In this document: positions 34,936 to 43,189 of the stretch, piece after piece
Layout: each line of letters starts with the position of its first letter
How positions within the stretch are numbered: position 1 is the first letter of the stretch
DNA from: an uncultured Clostridia bacterium
Lineage (GTDB): Bacteria > Bacillota > Clostridia > TANB77 > CAG-508
Direction: 5' to 3'
Assembly: GCA_934162205.1 (NCBI GenBank)
Contig: CAKPIA010000001.1
Coordinates: 124,001-188,000 of the forward strand
Length of the DNA stretch: 64,000 bases
Notes under the pieces: model-generated
Database searches by the model: none
The model's input: the letters and a program-made list of their open reading frames with translations, nothing else
What the model was told of the DNA's origin: nothing
Translations under genes and position numbers: made by a program

Positions 34936-36231
34936 ATGGGAAAAATTATTCCTTGTGTCACAGAAATCGTTGGAGCATACTGGGGCGACGAAGGTAAAGG
35001 CAGAGTTGCTGCTTTTGAAGCCCGGGATGCAAAATTGGTTTTAAGAACCACTGGTGGTAATAATGCTGGTCATACAGTGTATTACAATGGAGAAAAAATT
35101 CCACTTCATTTAATACCTGGAGGTATTATTTATGATCAAGCAACGGCAGTTATTTGCCAAGGAGTTGTTGTTGACCCCAAAGTTTTAAAGGACGAGATTG
35201 ATTTACTTTCTAAGTATATCAATATTACTCCTGATAAACTTATTATTTCAGACTGTGCTCATCTCATTTTACCGCATCATATTGCCCTGGATAAGATTCA
35301 GGAAAATTTACGCGGTAATAATAAGATTGGCACTACAAAATCTGGAATCGGTCCATGTTATCATGACATGAGTGACCGGGTAGGCATTAGAATGATGGAT
35401 TTATTCCGTTCTGAAGAAGGTCTTAAAGAACTTATTAAGACTGTATTACAGTTTAATGCACCGGTTATGCAGTTAGAAGATATTTCGTATTCTGTTGAAG
35501 AGTACTATGATTTCTGTATGACTGCAAAGAAAAATATTGGTAAGTTCATAAAAAATGCTGAGCCTACAATTGATTTTGCCTTGAAAAATCATGACAAAAT
35601 CGTCATTGAAGGTGCACAGGCAGATCATTTGGATATTCTTAACGGAGACTATCCAGATTGTACAAGTTCACAGTGCAATCCATCTGGAACTCTTTCTGGT
35701 GCAGGAATTGGTCCTGTGTATGTTGAAAGAGTAATTGCAACTACAAAGGCATATTGTTCACGGGTAGGTAATGGTATTTTTCCTACAGAACTGGATGATG
35801 ATGAAGGAGACATCATAAGAGAATTTGGCTACGAATATGGCACAACTACAGGTCGCCCACGAAGATGTGGCTGGTTAGACTTAGTTGCTCTAAGAACAGT
35901 AACTAGAGGCTATACCGATCTTTGTTTAAACCATTTGGATACAATCGGTTTAATAGGAAATAAACTTGGACATATAAAAATCTGTACAGGTTATACCTAC
36001 AAAGGAGTTGTAACATACAACTTCCCTACTGACACAAAAATTAGCGGAAAATCGCCAAAACCACACTATAAAACATTTGATGGTGGTTGGGAAATTCCTG
36101 ATAACTGTAGATCTTTTGATGAACTTCCAGAAAAAGCAAAGGAATTTGTTCTCTTTATTGAAGAATACACTAAGATTCCTGTTAGCTATATTGGCATAGG
36201 TCCTAATAACGAAGATACAATCATTCGTTAA
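34936..36231 (+). CDS. Divergent adenylosuccinate synthetase-like protein
   Basis: 431 residues of the PurA fold: WGDEGKGR (P-loop-like, catalytic Asp), NAGHTV (catalytic His), KIGTTKSGIGP, EGAQADHLDI and TTGRPRRCGW. It differs from housekeeping PurA in GDEGKGR for GDEGKGK, TKSGIGP for TGRGIGP and LNHLDT where guanine-binding TKLD is expected. So it could be a paralogue with an altered nucleotide or acceptor. Codon use is clearly less AT-rich and holds three in-frame CGG arginines (EARDA, SDRVG, SRVGN), unlike neighbours. It has its own promoter and terminator. Transfer is likely. Confidence 0.85.
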   Translation: MGKIIPCVTEIVGAYWGDEGKGRVAAFEARDAKLVLRTTGGNNAGHTVYYNGEKIPLHLIPGGIIYDQATAVICQGVVVDPKVLKDEIDLLSKYINITPDKLIISDCAHLILPHHIALDKIQENLRGNNKIGTTKSGIGPCYHDMSDRVGIRMMDLFRSEEGLKELIKTVLQFNAPVMQLEDISYSVEEYYDFCMTAKKNIGKFIKNAEPTIDFALKNHDKIVIEGAQADHLDILNGDYPDCTSSQCNPSGTLSGAGIGPVYVERVIATTKAYCSRVGNGIFPTELDDDEGDIIREFGYEYGTTTGRPRRCGWLDLVALRTVTRGYTDLCLNHLDTIGLIGNKLGHIKICTGYTYKGVVTYNFPTDTKISGKSPKPHYKTFDGGWEIPDNCRSFDELPEKAKEFVLFIEEYTKIPVSYIGIGPNNEDTIIR

Positions 36232-36254
36232 AATTATCACCAAAACTTACTAAG

Positions 36255-36290
36255 CTAAGTCACTCTATATAGAGTGACTTAGTATTTTAT
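36255..36290 (+). terminator. Terminator of the PurA-like gene
   Basis: Palindrome CTAAGTCACTCTAT / ATAGAGTGACTTAG followed by TATTTTATAT. Stem is 12-14 bp. Confidence 0.8.
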
Positions 36291-36385
36291 ATATAAGAAT
36301 ATCTTGTCAAACTATATTTGTTATTATCTTGAAAAAAGCTGTTAAATATGTTATTATAAATATATTAATTTAAAGGAGAAAAAAT

Positions 36386-36970
36386 ATGATAGTTCAAAAT
36401 CCTAAATTTGAAATTTCAGCAGTAAAACCAAGTCAATATCCTACAAATAATTTGCCAGAAATTGTTTTAGTTGGAAAATCTAATGTTGGAAAATCAAGTT
36501 TTATAAATACAATGATAAATAGAAAAAAATTAGCTAGAACAAGTAGTGAACCAGGAAAAACAAGACAAATTAATTTTTATAATATTGATGAAACCTTTTA
36601 TTTTGTTGATTTACCTGGTTATGGCTATAGTAAAATGTCTAAACAAGAACAAGTAAAAGTTGGAAATTTTATTGAAGAATATTTATTTAAAAGACAACAA
36701 ATTTCTTTAATTATATTTTTAATTGATATAAGGCACTCTCCTACTGCTAATGATAAACTTATGTATAATTATGTTATTAGATCAAAATTACCTTTTATTA
36801 TACTTGCAAATAAAGCTGATAAAATTGCTATAACAAAAGTTTCTGACCAAGTAAGTAATTTATTAAAAGAAATAAATCCAATTGGTGATGCAACTTGTTT
36901 ACCATTTTCTTCTGAAAGAAAAATTTATAAAGAAGATGTTTGGAATATTATTGATGAATATATTAAATAA
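36386..36970 (+). CDS. engB: Ribosome biogenesis GTPase EngB (YsxC)
   Basis: 194 residues of an essential GTPase for 50S assembly. G1 GKSNVGKSS (31-39), G2 region KTRQINFYN, G3 DLPGYGYSK and G4 NKADK are intact. AAAGGAG site before the ATG. Monocistronic with a terminator downstream. Confidence 0.97.
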   Translation: MIVQNPKFEISAVKPSQYPTNNLPEIVLVGKSNVGKSSFINTMINRKKLARTSSEPGKTRQINFYNIDETFYFVDLPGYGYSKMSKQEQVKVGNFIEEYLFKRQQISLIIFLIDIRHSPTANDKLMYNYVIRSKLPFIILANKADKIAITKVSDQVSNLLKEINPIGDATCLPFSSERKIYKEDVWNIIDEYIK

Positions 36971-36976
36971 AAGCAA

Positions 36977-37018
36977 ATATATGAACCTAAATTTTTTAAG
37001 TTCATATATCTGTTTTTT
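36977..37018 (+). terminator. Terminator of engB
   Basis: ATATATGAAC...GTTCATATAT with an A/T-rich loop, then CTGTTTTTTT. Confidence 0.8.
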
Positions 37019-37034
37019 TATTTATATATTTTTT

Positions 37035-37274
37035 CTAGCATCTTCTTATTTTACATGCACATAGTTTGTATATTACCAATAAAATAAAGAAAAATCCTAA
37101 AATTGATGCAGTTGCAATTAATACTCCTAAATTTCCTGTAAGTGTTGATACATAAACTGTTCCTAATATTAATCCAATAACTCCTAATATAAATGCAAAT
37201 ACTATTCCTATAATGATATTTAAACAACAACATGCCCTTTTATCACATTTGTTATAGTTCTCTGGTTCCATCAT
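37035..37274 (-). CDS. Small cysteine-rich two-helix membrane protein
   Basis: 79 residues; start at ATG 37274, eight bases after AGGAGG. CDKRACCCLNI precedes two transmembrane helices (about 19-42 and 49-68), and the tail is KLCACKIRRC. Cysteines at both membrane borders may bind metal or be acylated; this is speculative. No family recognised. Confidence 0.6.
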   Translation of the reverse strand: MMEPENYNKCDKRACCCLNIIIGIVFAFILGVIGLILGTVYVSTLTGNLGVLIATASILGFFFILLVIYKLCACKIRRC

Positions 37275-37405
37275 ATTATCCACCTCCTACCATAGCATTG
37301 ATTTGCTATAGTATATATTATTCATTTTATTTTTAGTTGTTACACTTTTCGACATTATTTTTAATTTAAGATGATTTATATAATTTTGTGCAATATCATA
37401 CAAAC

Positions 37406-37537
37406 AATTTATATATATGTTTTGTAATGTCGCATAGCGAGCAACCGGAGCGTAGCGGAGGGAAAATGAAGCATCCTTCCTTAGAAAGGAATCCGAAGGA
37501 TGCGACAACAAGACATAAAAAACATATATATAAATTG
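37406..37537. repeat. GC-rich interspersed repeat, copy 2
   Basis: Perfect 19-bp arms (37406-37424 and 37519-37537) enclose the same GC-rich core as copy 1 in the opposite orientation (GCGAGCAACCGGAGCG then GCATCCTTCCTTAG). The flanking 37284-37405 region holds the promoter area of the small membrane protein gene; nothing else is visible. A short frame through the core is a by-product. Confidence 0.88.
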
Positions 37538-37579
37538 CTGCTTAATAAATATTGGTATAAGATTTATAAATAAATTATA

Positions 37580-37617
37580 AAATAAAAGTAATTCACATTA
37601 GTGAATTACTTTTATTT
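37580..37617. terminator. Terminator after the DUF951 gene
   Basis: A 17-bp stem AAATAAAAGTAATTCAC / GTGAATTACTTTTATTT with loop ATTA. It ends the minus-strand gltX-DUF951 transcript and can also act on the plus strand. Confidence 0.85.
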
Positions 37618-37620
37618 TAT

Positions 37621-37806
37621 TTATTCTTTGCTCTCTATTTTTTTAGTAATTGCTTTCAATGCTTTTTGTCTTTCTAGAACAACAACATGTCCACAACCTT
37701 CGCACTTTAACTTAAAATCAACTCCAACTCTAGTTATTTCCCATAACTTGCTTCCACATGGATGAGGTTTTTTGGTTCTTACAATATCTCCTATATTATA
37801 TTCCAA
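37621..37806 (-). CDS. DUF951 small zinc-ribbon-like protein
   Basis: 61 residues with GDIVRTKKPHPCGSKLWEITRVGVDFKLKCEGCGH, the DUF951 pattern, with cysteines fit to bind zinc. Start codon is TTG at 37806, behind AGGAGG at a good distance; no ATG is available. It starts 17 bases after the gltX end, on the same strand. Function unknown, but it is widely conserved in Firmicutes. Confidence 0.85.
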   Translation of the reverse strand: MEYNIGDIVRTKKPHPCGSKLWEITRVGVDFKLKCEGCGHVVVLERQKALKAITKKIESKE

Positions 37807-37823
37807 TACTTTTACCTCCTAAA

Positions 37824-39488
37824 TTATTTTAAATTTTTTATTGCTGTTTCAAATCTTTCTTTTATTCTATTTTTACCCAAAACATTCATAATCTCGTACA
37901 TATCTGGAGTATTAGTTCTTGCTGTTAATGCAACTCTTAATACTGTACTTACATCTCCAACATGTGCTTTATATTTATCAGGATTTGCTTTAAATTCTTT
38001 TACTTCTTTAGCATATCCCATCTCTCCTGCTAATTCTTTAATTTTATCAAACCAAGTTTGTTTATCATCATTTTCATTAAAATATTTTTCTATATACAAT
38101 TTTAAAATTTGTTCAATACTTTCTTTGTCATTAATTACTTGATATGGATATTCTTTAGTATTTTCATAAAATTTATTATCATACATATATTCAATATTTT
38201 CTTTTACTTCTGACCATTTTGCAATATCTTTTCTAGGCTTTTTATTTCCTCTTTCTATTCCAAATACTTTAAGTGCATATTCTTTATCTTCTAGCATTTT
38301 TGCTAATTCAGAATCATATTCTTTAGCCCAAATTAATGATTTATTATATACTTCTTCTGCTGTCATTTTTGATATAACTGTTTTTCCTATATCTAGTAAT
38401 TTTACAATATCTAAAAGAGCTCCACTAACACTCATTTTATTTAATTGAAAATCAAAATCTTCTATTGATTTATCTGGGTTTGCTCTTTTCCAGTTTTCAA
38501 AACTTGAATTTGCAATATTTAATAAATATTCTTTAACTGCTTCTGCTGGTATTCCTTCTTCTTTGTAATATGATACTGCTGCTTCTGGGTCTTTTCTTTT
38601 ACTTATTTTACGTTTATTTCCATTATCGTTTTTTAATATTGTTGGAGTATGTGCATATTTAGGTGCTTTAAATCCCATTTCATAAAATAATTGTAAATGT
38701 AATGGAACTGAAGATAACCACTCATCTCCTCTAGTCACGTGTGTTGTATGCATTAAATGATCATCAACAACATGTGCAAAATGATATGTTGGAAGTCCAT
38801 CGGATTTTATTATTACAACATCTTGATCATTTTCTGGGAAATCAACATTTCCTTTTATTACATCTTTATGTTTAATTTTTTTATCTTCTCTTCCTTGTGA
38901 TTTAAATCTAATTATATATTCTTCACCATTTTTTATTTTCTCTGCAGCTTCATTAAGTGGTAATGTTCTATATTTTGCCCATATTCCATAATAACCTGTT
39001 CTTATTTTAGCAGCTTCCTGTTTTGCTCTTATTTCGTCTAATTCTTCTTTAGTTGCAAAGCATGGATAAGCTTTTCCTTGTTGTAACATGTATTTAGCAT
39101 AAGATTGATAAATTTCTTTTCTAAATGATTGTCTATATGGTCCATAATTTCCTTTCCATTCTGTTTCTGAAATCATTCCTTCATCTGGTTCTAAATCAAA
39201 GTCTCTTAATGCATCTATTATTTGTTTTATTCCATTTTCTATTTCTCTTTTTTGGTCTGTATCTTCTATTCTTAGAAAAAATACTCCACCTGTTTGTTTT
39301 GCTAACTTCTTAGCAATTAATGCTTGATATATTGTTCCTATGTGAACATTTCCTGTTGGACTAGGTCCTATTCTTAATACCATTGCACCTTCTGGTAAGT
39401 TTCTTTCTGGATATTTTTCTTCATAATATGATATATCTTTCGCATCTGGAAATATTAAATCTGCTAACTCTTTATAATCCATTTTCAT
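37824..39488 (-). CDS. gltX: Glutamyl-tRNA synthetase
   Basis: 554 residues. The class I HIGH motif appears as PSPTGNVHIGTIYQAL (about 43-58) and the KMSKS motif as KRKISKRKDP (about 292). It charges tRNA-Glu and, in organisms without GlnRS, also tRNA-Gln for amidotransfer. The length is somewhat more than the usual 480-500, from extra sequence at both ends. It is upstream of the DUF951 gene. Confidence 0.95.
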   Translation of the reverse strand: MKMDYKELADLIFPDAKDISYYEEKYPERNLPEGAMVLRIGPSPTGNVHIGTIYQALIAKKLAKQTGGVFFLRIEDTDQKREIENGIKQIIDALRDFDLEPDEGMISETEWKGNYGPYRQSFRKEIYQSYAKYMLQQGKAYPCFATKEELDEIRAKQEAAKIRTGYYGIWAKYRTLPLNEAAEKIKNGEEYIIRFKSQGREDKKIKHKDVIKGNVDFPENDQDVVIIKSDGLPTYHFAHVVDDHLMHTTHVTRGDEWLSSVPLHLQLFYEMGFKAPKYAHTPTILKNDNGNKRKISKRKDPEAAVSYYKEEGIPAEAVKEYLLNIANSSFENWKRANPDKSIEDFDFQLNKMSVSGALLDIVKLLDIGKTVISKMTAEEVYNKSLIWAKEYDSELAKMLEDKEYALKVFGIERGNKKPRKDIAKWSEVKENIEYMYDNKFYENTKEYPYQVINDKESIEQILKLYIEKYFNENDDKQTWFDKIKELAGEMGYAKEVKEFKANPDKYKAHVGDVSTVLRVALTARTNTPDMYEIMNVLGKNRIKERFETAIKNLK

Positions 39489-39582
39489 CTCTCCTTAAGT
39501 TTTAATCTTACTTATTATATCATAATAACTTTATTGTATCAATAAATTATATAATAAAAAGAATAAGTGGGTAACAAATCAA

Positions 39583-39611
39583 AATACCAAGGTTGCAAAA
39601 ACCTTGGTATT
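39583..39611 (-). terminator. Terminator of the RNase J gene
   Basis: AATACCAAGGTT / AACCTTGGTATT, loop TTTGCA on the minus strand, then TTGATTTG; 12 bases after the stop. Confidence 0.75.
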
Positions 39612-39622
39612 ACTGTATTTAA

Positions 39623-41548
39623 TTATACTTCCATAATAATTGGTATAATCATTGGATTTCTTTTTGTTTTAGCAAAAATATAATCTTTCAAGTTCTCTTT
39701 TACAGTTCCTTTTATTGTTGACCAATCAGTTATTCCCTTTTCCTCACATTTTTTTATCTCATGTCTTACAACTGATTTCACATCATCCATTAAATTTTCA
39801 GATTCTCTTACATACACAAATCCTCTAGAGATAACATCTGGTCCTGCTACAACCTCTCCTGTTGTAGAATCCATTGTTAAAACTATTATTATTAAGCCAT
39901 CTTGTGATAAATGTTGTCTATCTCTTAAAACTATATTTCCAACATCTCCAACACCTAATCCATCTACAAGTACTCTTCCATTTGGTACTGAAGTTGTTAA
40001 TTTTGCTTCATTTTCGTTTATTTCCAATACTCTACCATTTGTCATCATAAATATATGATCTTTATCTATTCCCATTAATTGAGCAGTTTCACTATGTGCT
40101 ATAAGTTGTCTATATTCACCATGAACAGGTATAAAGAATTTTGGTTTTGTTAATGCCATCATTAATTTTTGTTCCTCTTGACATGCATGCCCTGATACGT
40201 GAACATCTTCTAATGCACTATATACAACATCTGCCCCAATTTGCATTAAGTCATCAATTACTTTTGATACATATTTTTCATTTCCTGGTATTGGTGTTGC
40301 AGAAATTATTACTAAATCATTTGGAGTTATTTTTACTTTTCTATGTTCTCCTGCTGCCATTCTTGTTAATGCTGACATAGTTTCTCCTTGACTTCCTGTT
40401 GTAATTATAACCAATTGTTCATCTGTATAATTTCCTATCATGTCTATATCTATAAATATATCTTTTGGACATGTTATATATCCTAATTCTCTTGCAGTAT
40501 CTATCATATTTATCATACTTCTTCCACATACTGCAATTTTTCTATTATTTGCAACTGCCGCATTTACTATTTGTTGAACTCTATGAACATTTGATGCAAA
40601 TGTTGCAACTACTATTCTTTTTGTACAATTTAAAAATAATTTATCAAATACTTCTCCAACTGTTCTTTCAGACATTGTAAATCCTTTTCTTTCGGAATTT
40701 GTACTGTCTGACATAAGTGCTAATACTCCCTTTTTTCCAAGTTCTGCAATTCTTCCAAAATCCATTAATTGACCATCTATAGGTGTGTAATCAATTTTAA
40801 AATCTCCTGTATGTAGTATAACTCCAACAGGTGTATTTATTGCTAAAGCTACTGAATCTGGAATACTGTGAGAACTTCTTATAAATTCAACTTTAAAGTT
40901 TTTTCCTAATTTTATTGTTTCTCCTTGATTAACTACTTTTAATTTAGTTCCTCTTAATAATTTATGTTCTTCTAATTTATTACTTATTAATCCAGCTGTT
41001 AATTTAGTTGCATATATTGGTACATTAATTTGTTTTAAAATATATGGTATTGCTCCTATATGATCTTCATGACCATGTGTTATAACTAAGCCTTTAATTT
41101 TGTCTTTATTTCTTATTAAATAAGTTATATCTGGTATTACTAAATCAATACCTAACATATCATCTTCTGGAAAAGATAATCCACAATCTACTACTATTAT
41201 TTCATCTTCATATTCAAATACTGTAATATTTTTTCCAACTTCGTGTAAACCTCCAAGTGGTATTATTTTTAAATTACTTTTTTTAAATATACTATCTCTT
41301 TTTGTATTTCTTGTTTCTTTTCTTTTCTCTGTTTTATTTTTTTTATCAACTATTTCTGCATTTTCTGTTTTTTCATTTTTTAAATTTGCATTAGTTTTTG
41401 TATTTTTCTTATTAAAATTACTTCTTCTTGTTGTCTTTTTTTCCTTATTTATATTAACCGCTTTTTCTTTTATATTTCTAATCGTACTTGTTTTTTTACT
41501 AGTATTTTTCTTTGTATCTTTTATAATCTTAAAATCTTCTTCTGTCAT
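39623..41548 (-). CDS. rnj: Ribonuclease J with basic N-terminal extension
   Basis: 641 residues. RNase J is a metallo-beta-lactamase/beta-CASP endo- and 5'-exoribonuclease central to mRNA decay in Firmicutes. The metal motif THGHEDHIGA is present near residue 157, with the beta-CASP region and SGHACQEEQKLMMALTKPKFFIPVHGE. Residues 1-90 form a Lys/Asn/Thr-rich low-complexity extension not found in the Bacillus enzymes, likely RNA-binding. Active residues are complete. Confidence 0.95.
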   Translation of the reverse strand: MTEEDFKIIKDTKKNTSKKTSTIRNIKEKAVNINKEKKTTRRSNFNKKNTKTNANLKNEKTENAEIVDKKNKTEKRKETRNTKRDSIFKKSNLKIIPLGGLHEVGKNITVFEYEDEIIVVDCGLSFPEDDMLGIDLVIPDITYLIRNKDKIKGLVITHGHEDHIGAIPYILKQINVPIYATKLTAGLISNKLEEHKLLRGTKLKVVNQGETIKLGKNFKVEFIRSSHSIPDSVALAINTPVGVILHTGDFKIDYTPIDGQLMDFGRIAELGKKGVLALMSDSTNSERKGFTMSERTVGEVFDKLFLNCTKRIVVATFASNVHRVQQIVNAAVANNRKIAVCGRSMINMIDTARELGYITCPKDIFIDIDMIGNYTDEQLVIITTGSQGETMSALTRMAAGEHRKVKITPNDLVIISATPIPGNEKYVSKVIDDLMQIGADVVYSALEDVHVSGHACQEEQKLMMALTKPKFFIPVHGEYRQLIAHSETAQLMGIDKDHIFMMTNGRVLEINENEAKLTTSVPNGRVLVDGLGVGDVGNIVLRDRQHLSQDGLIIIVLTMDSTTGEVVAGPDVISRGFVYVRESENLMDDVKSVVRHEIKKCEEKGITDWSTIKGTVKENLKDYIFAKTKRNPMIIPIIMEV

Positions 41549-41583
41549 ATAATCTCCTTTCTTTTTCTTACATAAAAATTAAA

Positions 41584-41605
41584 ATTAGTTTAATAATAAA
41601 CTAAT
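41584..41605. promoter_or_regulatory. Palindrome in the RNase J upstream region
   Basis: ATTAGTTTA and its exact complement separated by 4 bases, 36 bases before the RNase J start. TTGACG lies immediately upstream on the minus strand as a possible -35, so the palindrome would sit between -35 and -10, an operator position. The rest of 41606-41830 shows no gene. Confidence 0.45.
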
Positions 41606-41831
41606 CGTCAACATATTTATTTCTTATTAATACATAAATTTACACCCTAAAAAAACGTCTATTTATATAATGCTCTCACATTTATTATATAATAAACTTA
41701 CATGTATTCAATTTTAATATTTCCCGATCAATTTTATTATTCACTTTTCTCATTATTTAATACATAAAAACAAAATCTCATTTTTGCCATAGGCAACTCA
41801 CTATTTAATATTCTATCATTAATTTATAAAA

Positions 41832-41877
41832 AAGTCAAATTGCCCATTTTGACTTTTGCGAAATATAGTTGTATAAT
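41832..41877 (+). promoter_or_regulatory. Promoter with overlapping inverted repeat upstream of the 76-aa gene
   Basis: TTGACT (41849-41854), 17 bases, TATAAT (41872-41877). AAGTCAAA...TTTGACTT (41832-41855, loop TTGCCCAT) covers the -35, as an operator would; it could also be a weak terminator of something upstream. Confidence 0.6.
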
Positions 41878-41915
41878 TAATTATGTAACCTGTTGTTTTA
41901 ATCAAAGGAGGTATT

Positions 41916-42146
41916 ATGAAAGAAAAATTCCTTCAAAAAGTTTTCGATTATATTGAAGATATTATTATTCTAGAAATGTTAATACCATCAATATATGGTA
42001 TTTCCTTAGCTTTGCGGGAACAATCGAAAATAACCATTTTTTTTGTTTACTTCTTTTTAGGTTTTGTACTTGCAGGAGCAACAATGCTCTTGTGTGCATT
42101 AATTATTATACACTATGAAAAAAAAGACAAAAAACAAAAAAAATAA
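41916..42146 (+). CDS. Small two-helix membrane protein
   Basis: 76 residues: a helical N-terminal part (KVFDYIEDIIILEMLIPSIYGISLAL), then a strong transmembrane segment (about 41-66) and a Lys-rich tail. AAAGGAGG precedes the ATG. Codon 34 is CGG and must be read in frame, as a +1 shift gives a stop within six codons and loses the membrane helix. This is the second native exception; the base after CGG is G. No family recognised. Confidence 0.6.
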   Translation: MKEKFLQKVFDYIEDIIILEMLIPSIYGISLALREQSKITIFFVYFFLGFVLAGATMLLCALIIIHYEKKDKKQKK

Positions 42147-42152
42147 TCCTTT

Positions 42153-42184
42153 AAAAGAGTAAGTAAAATTTTACTTACTCTTTT
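42153..42184. terminator. Bidirectional terminator between the 76-aa gene and ROK kinase
   Basis: A 16+16 palindrome AAAAGAGTAAGTAAAA / TTTTACTTACTCTTTT; it overlaps the last codons of the ROK gene. Confidence 0.85.
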
Positions 42185-43062
42185 ATTGTTGCCCCTATTA
42201 TTCCAGCATCATTTCCTAATATTGCAATTTTTATATCTATATTTCTTTTTATTTTTTCTTCTAATCTATTTTTTATCTTTTCTAGTAATATATGTATATA
42301 ATAAATAAATCCCCCACCTATGTCTATTACATTAACATTATATTTGTTTAATATTATTGTTAATCCATCTGTTAAATCTTCTACATATTCATCTATTACT
42401 TTTTTTATTATTTCATTATCCGGATTATTATTAATTATTTTTACAATTTCTTTTCCACTAGTTTGTTCATCTAATTGCATTTTTTTTCTTATATTATCTT
42501 TAAGAGCTTTCATTCCAGCATATTTTTCAAAACAACCATTTTGACCACAATTACATTTTATTCCATTTTCCTTTAAAATTATATGTCCAAATTCAAATTC
42601 TGCTTTATTTTTACTTTTTATTAATTTATCATCAACAAAAACAGCTCCTCCTATTCCTGTTCCAATTGTTAAAAATACTGCATTTTTAACATTTCTTAAA
42701 CTTCCATATTTTTTTTCTGCAATACCTGCACATTGTGAATCATTTTTTATTAAATATTCTATATCTTTTAAATTAGTTTTATTTTTTAAATGTTCTATTA
42801 TATTATAATTTCTAAATCCCAAATTTGGTGATTCTTCTATTATATTATTTTCTATTTTCCCTGCTGAAGATACTCCTATTGTTTCTATTTTATATTTTTG
42901 ATTAAATTCTAATATTTTTCTTACTAAATATTCTTCTATAAATTCTTCTATTTTTTCTTTATCTTCTTTTAATATTCTTATTTCTTCTTGTTCTATAATT
43001 TTCCCATTATCAACTATTCCAATTCCTACATGACTTCCACCAATGTCTATTCCAATTTTCAT
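42175..43062 (-). CDS. ROK-family sugar kinase (glucokinase-like)
   Basis: 295 residues with the actin-like ATPase fold: IGIDIGGSHVGIGIV (phosphate 1), NDSQCAGIAEKKYG (catalytic Asp), IGTGIGGAVFVDD and the ROK zinc motif KCNCGQNGCFEKYAG. No helix-turn-helix precedes it, so it is a kinase not a repressor. The likely role is phosphorylation of glucose or an N-acetyl hexosamine; the substrate is not settled. Confidence 0.9.
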   Translation of the reverse strand: MKIGIDIGGSHVGIGIVDNGKIIEQEEIRILKEDKEKIEEFIEEYLVRKILEFNQKYKIETIGVSSAGKIENNIIEESPNLGFRNYNIIEHLKNKTNLKDIEYLIKNDSQCAGIAEKKYGSLRNVKNAVFLTIGTGIGGAVFVDDKLIKSKNKAEFEFGHIILKENGIKCNCGQNGCFEKYAGMKALKDNIRKKMQLDEQTSGKEIVKIINNNPDNEIIKKVIDEYVEDLTDGLTIILNKYNVNVIDIGGGFIYYIHILLEKIKNRLEEKIKRNIDIKIAILGNDAGIIGATIKE

Positions 43063-43112
43063 AAATTTCTCCTTTAAACAATTTATAATTTAATTTTGCT
43101 ATATTTATCTTC

Positions 43113-43147
43113 TTCAGAAAATTATCATAGTATGATAATTTTCTGAA
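43113..43147. other. Palindrome upstream of the ROK gene
   Basis: TTCAGAAAATTATCA / TGATAATTTTCTGAA, perfect 15 bp with a 5-base centre, 51 bases upstream of the ROK start. No T-run; an operator for the ROK gene is possible. Confidence 0.5.
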
Positions 43148-43156
43148 ATACTAAAA

Positions 43157-43183
43157 ACTTCTAATGATAATTCATTAGAAGTT
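43157..43183 (-). terminator. Terminator of the pilus operon
   Basis: AACTTCTAATGA / TCATTAGAAGTT followed on the minus strand by TTTTAGT, 7 bases after the pilC stop. Confidence 0.8.
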
Positions 43184-43189
43184 CTATTT

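Noticed and set aside
37388..37573. Open frame through repeat copy 2 (EQPERSGG...KHPSLERNPKDATT)
   Set aside because: It lies in the GC-rich repeat, runs into its hairpin arms, and is not kept in frame in the other copies; a by-product, not a gene.
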